The position numbers and the translations under genes are program-made. A DNA stretch of 64,000 nucleotides from Artocarpus heterophyllus. Its lineage: Eukaryota > Streptophyta > Magnoliopsida > Rosales > Moraceae. Under the pieces are notes generated by a model that had not been told where the DNA came from, searched no databases, and saw only the letters and a program-made list of their open reading frames with translations. Positions 1 through 10,424 of this stretch are shown piece by piece (position 1 is the stretch's first letter; each line of letters begins with the position of its first letter). Location: contig JAJQZP010000046.1 in the NCBI GenBank assembly GCA_025403435.1, positions 62,001-126,000 on the forward strand, read 5' to 3'.

Positions 1-54
1 GAACTTTCACCAAGTTTAGGGCTCACTTGACACCGTTTTTGTTTGTGTTTTTAG
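1..54. repeat. Fragment of a local repeat, cut by the window edge
   Basis: These bases match the start of the MITE-like segment seen again near 821-874 and 9450-9505. At about position 54 the match stops and the sequence continues as the left end of duplication block A. This suggests that another, truncated copy of the duplicated unit lies just left of the window. Confidence 0.5.
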
Positions 55-838
55 TTACATTCTTAACAAATTTTTTAGCACAAAATTTAGCTTACAAATT
101 TATACATAATTTACTTATTATAATCTTAATTATTACATACTTAACGCATTAGAAATTCTTGAATGTCATATAAACTACCACCTTGGTGATTACGTGCTTA
201 CTGCTGAGAGAATTTGCAGCCTAATTTACAGGGACAACGCTTAAGAAGAACAATGTTGTATGGTTTAAAGAACTTAAAGAAAGCTCTATCAAAAATGACT
301 CATCAGAGGAAGAGATAGGGTTGCATGGGAAGGTGACTATTCAGTGCATCAATCACACATCACAAAATCAGATGTCCTTCTCAACGACATGAATTATAAG
401 ATCCTGCAACCATCGCATTAACTCTCCCTGTGACGACTTAGGAAGACCTAAACATTTAAAAGAAATTGACAACAAATAATTTACTTACCCCTTAGGAAAG
501 AATAATAATTTTGTTCTCTTGTCACATAAGTATGACTTTTGTTTTTACCGAGTTGTAATATCTTTTTAAAAAAATTTACAAAGTTACCTGTTTCATTGTA
601 AACATCAGACATGAAACTTGTGTAGATAACAGTAGCTCGATTAGTGCTTTTATTGTCGTTTTTTTCATGAATTTTGCCTTTGTACTTAAAAAGTTTTTTG
701 CTAACACACCCGGTATTTGATATTTATGAGACTCATACAACAAAGTAGTTGGCCTTTTGTCTTGGCTACACATTGGCCAATACAGCTTATGATGATTTGT
801 TAGTAAATTGGAAATGCAGAATTTTCACCAAGTTTAAG

Positions 839-1187
839 GCTCGTTTGACACCGTTTTTGTTTGTGTTTTTAGTTAGTAAAAGAAGAGAGACAAAAACTAT
901 AGCTTTTCAATAAGTGTTTGGAACCATATTTTTCAAAGAGCTTTAATAGGTCAAAATGGTTTTAATTTTTTTAAGTTACAAAAATGTTATATTATGCTTA
1001 TAATGTATTATCAATACTTTAGTATAAGTTTCAAAGTTTATTTTAAAAATGTTTTTTTTAGAAGCTACATTTAATGGCTTTGACATGAAACATTTATGGA
1101 GAGCAAAAACACTTCTAACAGTGTTACTTTATCCAAATACTTCCAGAAGTAGCTTTTGCATTTCTAAAAGGCTTTCCCAAACAAGCC
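839..1187. mobile_element. MITE-like element (hAT-style ends), block A copy
   Basis: The segment starts with GGCTCGTTTG and ends with CAAACAAGCC, imperfect inverted ends of the GGGCCYGTTTGG type common in plant hAT-derived MITEs. The interior is AT-rich and non-coding. The same element lies at the same place in block B, so insertion predates the block duplication. No clean 8-bp target duplication is visible, so the class is an inference. Confidence 0.45.
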
Positions 1188-1717
1188 CTTAGAAACTTTC
1201 TCAACAATAGCTTCCTCTTCCTAGCTACCAAATTGATGGCAAGTAATGGTATGAATATGGCAGACTAGTGGTCCACCTTAAACGTTGGTTTAGAAAAAAA
1301 AAAAAAAAATCCCAATGGAGCTGCCTTCTTCTGCAAAAGGTTTAAAAGATCATAAGTAGGAAACCGAAATATTTAGGATTTACCAAGATTCAGAAACTTT
1401 TTATGAGGTGATACATACATAAATACATATACGAATATATGGCACCAACTTGAAAAGAAACAAAATAGGATTAATTATTTTGGCACGTATCAGAACTACT
1501 TCAAAACGAGATTGCATTTTCCATTATCATTACAGCAGAGATTGGTTTCTTGTTTGGTACAAAAATACAGCCTTTGTTGATAAGACGAAACACCTAAAAC
1601 TCCCCATTATAGCTGGCCTACTTCTTTACATGTAGAGTAAATGTACAAACAATAATCTCTCTGTGAGGATTTGGTTTTGAAAAAAAATGATTTTATTTAA
1701 TTGTTTTAGTTTGTTTA

Positions 1718-3870
1718 TGTCACGCCCCGGAGTACGGGAGGTGACGTGGTGGAATATTTAGATTAATTAAAAGAGAATTTAATTAAAAATCGAGAGTTTG
1801 AGAATCAAATTAAATAAAAATTAAGAAGATTTTCCACCACATTTTATAAAAGAATTTATAAATATTAAGCAGGTAATAAAAATTAAATAAAAACCGCGAA
1901 TATGGGTTCCACAACCCACAACTTGTGCACACACATAGTACTGACAATATCATAAATACAATTACAGTCCAGGTACAAATGAAGTTAAGTCTTACATGCC
2001 TTGATTAATAATACAGAATATAAATAAATCCTCCTATTGCTCCTGAGTTCGGTCCGAAGAATCTTCTCCGAACCTAAATGGAAGACCACCTAGATGGGGG
2101 AAATTTAAAACAATAAAACGTGAGCGAAAGGCTCAGTAGGACTATGTTTTATAAAATAGTTTAATGCAAAGAAACATAGCATCATTAGAAGTTATTCAAA
2201 GGAAACTTAAATAAATAAATAATTTGAGTAGAACCGTTCTGTCACAGAACAGTCCACTCGTCAAATCAAAACACCAATTTACTTTTACCTAGGCAAACCA
2301 TGATATCACCACCGTAGTGGCCCAGCTGGGTTTCGGGACCTACCCCCAAGGTCGATCGCTACACGACCCGATCTCTGATATGGCATCATGCCCATGTGTT
2401 TATTATCATTATCATTCAAAACCCAATTACCGAGTGTTGTCAATTACATTTATTATGAAATTCATTTCAGATCACGGTATATTAAAATATAACCGATAAA
2501 ACCATTTTCAAACAACCGTTGAAAACATTTTGATAGAAATCATTTTCAAAGCCAAATCATTTCAAAACCAGGCTACCAAAGAAATAGGATAGAAGTCCTA
2601 CCTCAATATTCGTGCCGGTGCCCCACACCGTAATCCCGGTCCGCTATACGTTAGCTCCACGGAACCACGAACGATCCTAGATACAGACTAAGTCGATCAA
2701 TATCTAGTTTGAGACATTCTATGTTACTAAATCATTTCATGATGTCCTAGTGTGCCATTTGTACCTTTAAAATCATTCTATAAGGTTGAGATTTAAATCT
2801 GGGTTCAAAACAGTGAAAACGGGTAAAAATCACAAAATTTTCCATGCCTCGATCGGCCTGCCGGACGCCCTGCTTCGGCCTGCCGAACTGCACAGTTTGG
2901 CCTGCCGGAAGCAAAGTTCGGTCGGCCGAACATTTCCCAGATTCGGCCTGCCGGTCGGAAGAACATCGGCCTGCTGATCATCACTCCGGCCTGCCGAACA
3001 CACAGTTCGGCCTGCCGAACTAGAAAAATCCAGAAATCCCAGCCACGGGTTTCTGGATCCCCAAAATCCAAATCTTGGTTCTAACCTGTTTTTCTCAAAT
3101 CCTAGGCATGAAAAACAGTTATACTTGATAGAAAAACATACTAAAACATGTTTGGACTCATTTAAACAAGATTTAAACTCAAAATCCTCAAAAATCCAAA
3201 AATGAGAAAATGAGGGGAAAAATGAAAAATCTTGAATCCAATCCGTTTTTCTTCAATCTAAGCTTAGATTCTAGTTGTCCTAAGTTCATTTAACTCGAAC
3301 ACAAGGTTTTCTAAGCTTAATCAAACCTAGATTTCAAAAATGCACAAAATTGAAAATTTTGTAAAAAGTTTAGAAATTTCGAATCTAACCTCGAATCGAA
3401 GCTTCAATCCGCATTCTCGGTTGCCGAATCACGTCCCCGAGCTTCCTCCTCGCTAACCCGAAGCTTGGATTCGAAATTGGGTTTAAAAATTTGAGAGAGA
3501 ATTGAGAGAGAGAGGGGCTGCCGAGAGAGATGAGAGAAGAGAGAGAGAGAGAGTGGGCGTGGAAGTGAGGAAAGAGAGAGAAAAAGGAAATAAATAGAGA
3601 AAATCGGTGGGCAGTTTTACTGTGCGAAAACCATGTGCCGCCTACGGTTTTGTAAAACAGAGTATTTTTAACATTTTACAAATTGTTGTGTTTTAAAACT
3701 CAAAACATCATTTTAAAACAATAAGAAATCTTTTGAACACATCAATTTAACAAAACAACCAAAAACTCAAAATCCAACCAAATAATCTAATTAAAGTTAA
3801 AACTTTAATTATGGCACACTAATTCATCATTTACATTACATTAACATTAAATAAATTTCGGGATGTTACA
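1718..3870 (-). mobile_element. Solo LTR of a Ty3/gypsy-like retrotransposon (copy 1)
   Basis: This 2153-bp unit runs TG to CA (TGTCACGCCCCGG to GGGATGTTACA) and is flanked by perfect 5-bp target duplications, GTTTA at 1713-1717 and 3871-3875. No primer site, polypurine tract or coding region is present, so it is a solo LTR, normally left by LTR-LTR recombination. Read on the minus strand it starts TGTAACATCCCGAAA and contains a CTACTGAGC...CTCA segment also found in the young elements' LTRs; this sets the strand and suggests kinship to Tekay/Del-like LTRs. Block B retains the empty site at 10420-10424. A second copy lies at 61359-63507. Confidence 0.9.
2853..3020. repeat. Eight near-palindromic 14-mers at about 21-bp spacing inside the solo LTR
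   Basis: Variants of TTCGGCCTGCCGAA (6-bp inverted arms around a CT) start near 2852, 2874, 2896, 2917, 2942, 2965, 2985 and 3006. They form a GC-rich island in AT-rich DNA. The number and the spacing recur in the second solo LTR. Confidence 0.85.
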
Positions 3871-6211
3871 GTTTATCGTGAGAATTCTATATGTTTCAAA
3901 GTCTCTCGAAACGCCAGGCTTTACTCAAAGTAAGCAATTTGTATGATTACTTTAGTAGTTACTTTAAATATGCTGCTCTTTCTGGCCTTAACCAAAGAGA
4001 GAGGAAGTGAGAAAGAATAAGAAGGAGAAAAAAGGAAGGAGATTATGAGGTATTGGGTCATAATCTCATCAGATCATAAAAACGTTACATAGTGGAACAT
4101 TTGTTCTAAAGTAAATCCACTAAGCAATTGGTGAATCTTCTTTCTTTTCAACGAATTGAAGAGGAAAAAGAAAAGAAATACTTTGAGACATTTAGAACTT
4201 CTTTTAATTATGATAGTTAAAGATGCTATTATTCTTCTAGGCAAGGCTAAAGTTCTCCATAAAAGATTGGCTCTGCATGTATAAACAATTCGCCATGTTA
4301 ATCTGCGTAGAGAAATGTGAGCTCACTCAAGTTTTAGAAATTTAACTTTTACTCTTAAAATTTTATAAAAATTTTATTCTGCTCTCGTTTTATAAAAAAA
4401 ATTCTATGCCCATTTAAAATTTTCATATTTATTTATGTCCACGTTCGATTAGAAATTATCTCTCTCTTTTTTATTTTTTTCTTCAACATGACCCCATTGA
4501 TTATTTTTCTGTAATAACTAATGATTTATTTTTGGCTCGTATATAAATGCAACAATAATTTTGTAAAAAGTATGACAAGAAATTAATCCATTGCAAAATA
4601 AATGTCATGTGACTAATTTCTAATGCGATAATTGAGACCAAAGACGAACATAATCTTCTATACTTCCTTTAACAAAGCTGCAATTCACGCAAGGGAATCA
4701 CGACCGACAAAGGTCATTGAATTCTTTTTGGAATGGCTCGAAACACACCAACCTGAAGAGTTTGATAAGATACTAGTCATTCATGCTTTTCAAAATAGCA
4801 GAAAGGACTTGTCTGGTTAAAATTGTATTAAGATTAGCACAATATTGCATTAAATTGCTTCCTCATGGAGCAACGAATTGCCGTCCTAGAAAAAGCTACC
4901 ATGGTACTAACTTAAAGGAAAGATCTACAAACTACAGTGACGATTACCTAGCAGAGCGAAACCAGAAAAATTAATCAGGGAACGAAATATGAGTAAAATA
5001 TTGAGTTAGAGCAAATAAAGAAATGTAGGGTAAATTTTATATAATCTTATATGCAAAATAAAAAGCAACAAAAAATTTTAGAGGAACGCCCACTCTTCCT
5101 CGTTCGTAGATGACTCTTTTTACTCCTGCTAGCTAGTAACTGTTGCACTTAAAGTGGTCCCAAAAAAAAAAAAAAAAGGGAAAAGACAGCTTAAAAGGTA
5201 CTTAATGTTAAACTTTCTTTTCATGATGCAAGAAAGATTCCTATTAATCTCAGAAAGAAATTCTTTTTTCCCTCCAACACGGACCATAATTTATTGATAA
5301 ACCTTTAAATAATGATATGGATATTATTGTTTAGCTCGCACTATAGTTGAGTTAGATGACATCATTTGGGGCAAGGTCATCATGACATACACTTTTGGAT
5401 TAGCTTGTTAACCTTAAAACCTTTTTGATGGAATATTAACGTTATAACTTTTTAGTAATTCAGCTGCTCTCACCAAACATGAAGGAAAAAGATTTGCTTT
5501 ATCGGATGACAATGATATAAACTATGAAATTTAACATTATGACTTGACATCCTTGAAAATGAGCATCCAATCTTTAGGTCTAAAGCTCATTACGAAATGT
5601 TGCTTACCAATAATAATAATAATAATATACAATAATTTAATTTACCTGTCTCTTGCATCACATTTCCTTGTATTTTGCCTTGGCCATCATTCTTTCGCTT
5701 TCTTTGTCGTCCATGGATTCGTAATAAACCGTTGATCTGATATCTGGTAACGTTTTTATTTCCTGATGAGGGTCAGAAAATAAATAAGAGACATTATCAT
5801 AAATTAGTTGGTACTACCAGTAAACAGTTTTAAATGCTATATATCTTTTCTCTTCAAAACTTTTCTTATCTTAAAATAATTGGTAGTACTAATAAGCTGC
5901 TCTAGATGAAATATATGTTTTTGGTTTTAAAGTTTTAGATAAAATAACAACTACTCATGTTGATATTTTTTGCTTGAAAATTTCAGATAATTATAACAAC
6001 TACTAAGCAACTTGCCATTTTTTTAAACAGTTCATATGAGATTCATTTTATATTCATCATTACTGGGTTAACCAGACAATGAATAAAACAAATTTGTAGA
6101 GAGAACTCTATCAGAAATTATAAAAAAAAACCATTAAATAATGGGTTTTGGTGAAAAATATAACTTGTTTGACAAAATTAGTTCTAATCAACTTTTCAGT
6201 TAAGAATATTA

Positions 6212-6405
6212 TAATCTGTTATAGCAAAATTTGAGTTTAATACCGTATACTTTGGAATATTTGATATCAATACCTTGATTTTTTAAAAAATCATTTTTAA
6301 GTACCTAGAGGCTTTTTTTAAGGACAAAAAAGACCCAAATACCTTTATTGTAGAAAAGAATCAGTTGGCCTAAAAAGTTTAATTAAGAAAATAATTTGAA
6401 AACCC
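6212..6405 (+). repeat. Left inverted arm of the Pack-MULE-like element
   Basis: The reverse complement of 7312-7508 aligns along most of its length, through shared stretches such as AGCAAAATT, GAATATTT, GATACC, AGTACC, GGACAAAAAA and CCCAAAT. Similarity by eye is roughly three quarters, so the arms are old. Confidence 0.75.
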
Positions 6406-6765
6406 TTGTAACAAAAAGGGGAAAACGAAAAGAAAAGAATGGAAATTTAAAGTTTAGAGCTACACTTGGTGATCAAAGCCCATCTCCAAACCTCCATGAG
6501 TAAAAACAACAACAACAATCCAGTTGTGAGACAACCCAAAACGGGAAGGACCCACCAAATCATGAACAACAACAACAACATGGCAACACCCAAAACCAGA
6601 CATCACCACTAAAGAAGAACAAAGGAAGAAGATGAGGATGAGGTGGACGGAAATCTGACCAAAACGACGTTTTTATGATGAGACCTAGTTCAATATTAAA
6701 TCCATTAAAAATGGCAAGGGCGGTGGTGTAGGTTCTGGTTCTAGTTCGTGTGAATTGATGAACAT

Positions 6766-7306
6766 GGGTTTTCCAACTTCAAGCAATTCTTTAATCTTGC
6801 TCAAAGGCCTAGTTTTGGTCAAATCGGTTTAAAGATTGTTGTTGAAGCCAACCAATTCTTTGCTGAGTTATCGAACAAGGACTTAAAACAGTATGATGTA
6901 AGCTCTATTTTCTCTCTTTTTCTCTCTCTCTTTATCTCTCTCTCTTTTTCAACACAAAATAAGGATTCCATTTTTATTGAAATTGAATTGGGCCCATTTA
7001 ACTAACATTTAATGTACGTAACTAGGTTTTTTTGAACTTGTCCTCTTGTTCTATTCACATTTATTATGAGTTTTTTTTGGAAACATTGGCATTCACTTTT
7101 GTTCTTATTGTTGCGATGTCTTTCACTATCAGTGATCTGTATTATTATTATTAATTATTGTTATTATTTTGGTTTTATTTTGTTTGCAGGTGACCATAAC
7201 TCTTGAAGTGGCATCAAGGACTTTGAACAAGGCTGTAGTGGCAGAACTTGTGAGGCTGTACAAAGAGTTTGATTTGGGAATGAGACTTCCTGCTTATGAT
7301 GGCAGA
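6766..7306 (+). pseudogene. ARGONAUTE gene fragment (N-terminal to linker region), two exons
   Basis: Exon 1 (to 6897) and exon 2 (from 7190) encode a continuous stretch containing EANQFFAELSNKDLKQYD, then [14 protein letters not shown], then [12 protein letters not shown]. These match the plant AGO1/AGO10/AGO5-type pattern that precedes the PAZ domain. The intron at 6898-7189 keeps a GTAAGC donor and TTTGCAG acceptor. Upstream, at 6480-6740, CAACAA repeats and a short Gly/Ser-coding stretch resemble the low-complexity Argonaute N-terminus but are not in one frame; a stop interrupts the frame just before 6766. Downstream the match ends at once after DGRK. PAZ, MID and PIWI are absent, so no slicer could be made. 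The intron shows capture from genomic DNA, not from cDNA. Confidence 0.82.
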
Positions 7307-7311
7307 AAATT

Positions 7312-7508
7312 AAAATTATTTTTTTGATTAAAATTTTCAAGTCAACTAATTTTTTTTATACAATAGGGGCATTTGGGACTTTTTTTGTCCAAAAAAAACA
7401 CCTTTGGGTACTAAAAAAAGGATCGAGGTATCAATATAAAATATTCTAAAACATAGGGTACCAAACTCTAATTTTGCTGCAACAAAGAGTACTAAATTGA
7501 AATTTTCC
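7312..7508 (-). repeat. Right inverted arm of the Pack-MULE-like element
   Basis: This is the inverted partner of 6212-6405. It begins within a few bases of the end of the Argonaute match, so the captured fragment abuts the arm. Confidence 0.75.
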
Positions 7509-8650
7509 TAAAAAATAACAACTTAAAAGTAAAAGGTTTAAGCTTTTACCCACAATTTTGCAGGCTTGGTAATTCTACACAAAAGGCATGAGTTTGGTCA
7601 ACTTCCTTGACATGATTCATGACAAAATCCCTCATTAAAATCATCAAAAACTCAAGAAAACACAAAATTTCATAAGAAAATACTTGAGACTTTTACCTCA
7701 AAAAGTGCTTGTTCTTGAACTAGTATTCTTAAATATTGAGTTTAAGCTTGCTTTGAGGTTTAATCTTAAAAAATATTTGGAGAATTTAAGGGAAGGCGCT
7801 ACCGGTTTTACTTAGAGCCAAAATGGCATTCTTTCCTTTTTGTTTTTTCAAATTTTGGTTACTTAATAATTAGTCAACACTTAACCCTTTTATGGTGCAA
7901 GTTTGGCTTAAAAGCCATGGTGGGAATCCAACCACCACCAAGGAAAATGTAGCAAAATTACACCATTTTGGGTGGCATTTTATGGTGGGTCCCATAATTT
8001 TTTTTTTTTTCCTTTTCTCATGTTTTGTATGAAAAAGAAATGATGAAGACCAATTTGACTCCTTTTGTGAATCCAAAAACAGTGCATTTAAGGGGTGAGG
8101 TGACCTTTTGTCCACCTTAAATGTGGCACCAAAATGGGTCCCACATAAGCTTCTTTAACAATGCATTTATACTGATAGTTTTTTTTATCTACTGTAGGTA
8201 TATGTCCCATACTACTGGCATTCTTTCCTATACCGTGTTTTACGGTCCACAAGCTTCCATATCATTCACATAGTATAATTTTTATACTGCTTAGCTTTGC
8301 ACAGTTTTATTCTATATTGCATTACTTTTTATAATATAATTTCTATACTGCTTAGCTTTATGCAGTATAATTCTTAGACTGCATAACTTTACCTATGTAA
8401 TCTTTACATTATATTATTCTCACATTGCATGATTTTCACACCGTGTATTCCTTATAATGTATTTGTCTTAAAATTTGTTGCTACACATTCTGTTACAATT
8501 AGGCTTTCCAGCTTGTTTTCATATCATTCCTTTTTTGTTTAAGACAATGATATGATTTTTAATCTTAAAAATCTCATTTTCACTTTTATAAATTTTTTCA
8601 TAAAAATCGAATTTAAATAATAATTCTCGTGACATGAAAATGACCCCTTA
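7509..8650. other. Spacer between duplication blocks, no gene seen
   Basis: AT-rich sequence with no ORF showing coding character. A 62-bp unit is imperfectly repeated at about 8270-8310 and 8333-8372 (ATACTGCTTAGCTTT core), with weaker echoes to 8420. A minus-strand ORF at 7870-8115 is unconvincing. Confidence 0.5.
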
Positions 8651-9469
8651 GATTCTTAACAAAATTTTGAACATAAAATTTGTCTCATAAAATTTGTACA
8701 TAATTTACTTATCATAATATTTAATTATTGCATATTTAATGCACTAAAAATTCTTGAATGTCATATAAACTACCACCTTGGTGATTACGTGCTTACTAGT
8801 GAGAGAATTTGCAGCCTATTTCATATGGACAACGCTTAAGAAGAACAATCTTGTATGGTTTAAAGAGCTTAAAGAAAGCTCTATCAAAAACGACTCAACA
8901 GAGGAAGAGATGGGGTTGTATGGGAAGGTGACTATTGAGTGCATCAATCACACATCACAAAATCAGGTGTCCTTCTCAACGACATGAATTATAAGATTCT
9001 GCAACCATCACATTAACTCTCCCTCTAACGACTTAGGAAGACCAGAACATTGAAAATAAATTTACAACAAATAATTACCAGAACATTGAAAAGAAATTTA
9101 CAACAAATGATTTACTTGCCCGTTGAGAAAGAATAACTATTTTGTTCTCTTGTCACATAAATATGACTTTTTTTTTTGGCTAGTTGTAATATCTTTTTTT
9201 TTTTTAAATTACAAAGTTACCCGTTTCATTGTAAACATCAGACATGAAACCTATGTAGATAACACTAGCTCGGTTAATGCTTTTATTGTCGCTTTCTTCA
9301 TGAATTTTGCCTTTGTACTTTAAAGTTTTTTGCTAACACACCCAGTATTTGATATTTATGAGACTCATACAACAGAGTTGTTGGCCTTCTATCTTGACTA
9401 CACATTGGCCAATACAGCTTATGATGTTTTGTTAGTAAATTGGAAATGCAGAACTTTCACCAAATTTAG

Positions 9470-9813
9470 GGCCCGTTTGGCACCACTTTTGCTTGTGCTT
9501 TTAATCAGTAGAAAAATAAAGGCAAAAATTATAGCTTTTCAATCAGTATTTGAAACCATATTTTAAAAAAAAAATTAATAGGTCAAAATACTTTTAATTT
9601 TTTTAAGTTACAAAAATGTTATAATAAGCTTATAATGAAATATCACTACTTTGGTACAAGTTTCTAAATCTATTTTAGAAGCACTTTTTTGAAAAGTTAT
9701 ATTTTGTGGCTTTGACATGAAGCACTTATGGAGAGCAAAACCACTTCTGAAAGTTCATCCAAGCACTTTCAAAAGTAGCTTTTGAACTTCTAAAAAGCTC
9801 TCCCAAACAGGCT
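9470..9813. mobile_element. MITE-like element (hAT-style ends), block B copy
   Basis: Ends are GGCCCGTTTGG and CCAAACAGGCT, imperfect inverted repeats. A possible TTTAG duplication flanks it (9465-9469 and 9814-9818). The interior is AT-rich and non-coding. It is the counterpart of 839-1187. Confidence 0.48.
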
Positions 9814-10040
9814 TTTAGAAACTTTCTCAACAATAGTTTCCTCTTCCTAGCTACCAAATTAATGGCAAGTGATTGTAGGAATATGGCAGACTAGTGGTCC
9901 ACCTTAAACGTTGGTTTAGAAAGAAAAAAAAAAATCCCAACGGAGCTGCCTTCTTCTGCAAAAGGCTTAAAAGATCATAACTAAGAAACCAAAATATTTA
10001 GGATTTACCCAGATTCAGAAACTTTTTATGAGGTGATACA

Positions 10041-10113
10041 TACATACATACATACATATATATATATATATACACACGTATGTATATATGTGACGTATGT
10101 ATATATATGTGAC
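10041..10113. repeat. ATAC/AT/TG microsatellite
   Basis: Runs of ACAT and AT are followed by two GTATGTATATA blocks. The corresponding place in block A (about 1411-1441) has only a short version, so the expansion came after duplication. Confidence 0.8.
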
Positions 10114-10419
10114 TTTGGTTTCTCATTAAGCCAACTGTTTTTTTGGCACCAACTTGAGAAGAAAAAAAATAGGATTAATTATTTTGGCACGTATCAGAAC
10201 TACTTCAAAACGATATTGCATTTTCCATTATCATTACAACAGAGATTAATTTCTTGTTTGGTACAAAAATACAGCCTTTGTTGATAAGACGAAACACCTA
10301 AAACCCCCTACTATGGCTGGCCTACGTCTTAACATGTAGAGTAAATGTACAAACAATAATCTCTCTGTGATGATTTGGTTTTGAAAAAAAAAAAGTATTT
10401 TATTTAATTGTTTTAGTTT

Positions 10420-10424
10420 GTTTA
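10420..10424. other. Empty target site matching solo LTR copy 1
   Basis: GTTTA occurs once here within TTTAGTTTGTTTATGGTGAGAA. In block A the same context is split by the solo LTR, with GTTTA on both sides. The undisturbed paralogue confirms the LTR borders and the 5-bp target duplication. Confidence 0.9.

Larger units (their letters stand above)
55..6208. repeat. Duplication block A (diverged copy of block B)
   Basis: Apart from the solo LTR at 1718-3870, this stretch aligns with 8651-12865 in the same order: the segment around 150-420, the MITE-like element, the part around 1200-1717, then 3871-6208. Small indels and many substitutions separate the copies. I found no supportable gene in it. 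A 62-codon open stretch at 4632-4820 has a counterpart at 11191-11379, but it lacks an ATG and its differences are mostly non-synonymous. Poly-A runs and short AT repeats are scattered through it. Confidence 0.75.
6209..7508 (+). mobile_element. Pack-MULE-like element carrying an ARGONAUTE fragment
   Basis: Two inverted arms of about 190 bp (about 6212-6405 and 7312-7508) flank an unrelated interior that contains a two-exon piece of an Argonaute gene. Long terminal inverted repeats around captured gene fragments are the mark of Pack-MULEs. The right end reads AATTTTCC outward; the left end has apparently lost about 10 bp, so its exact start is uncertain. Candidate 9-bp flanks (6201-6209 and 7509-7517) are A/T-rich and only partly match. 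No transposase is present, so movement would need an autonomous Mutator-like element. It sits at the right edge of block A. Confidence 0.72.

Noticed and set aside
2853..3020. CRISPR-like array
   Set aside because: Plant LTR context and 14-bp palindromes with 6-10 bp gaps; not repeat-spacer architecture.
2805..3071. ORFs over the palindrome cluster
   Set aside because: Open on both strands because of GC-rich repeats without stops; not coding.
4632..4820. 62-codon ORF with a homologue at 11191-11379
   Set aside because: No ATG, and about ten replacement against two silent changes between the copies: no sign of protein constraint.
8778..8987. 69-codon ORF in block B
   Set aside because: The block A counterpart has stops; no known domain.
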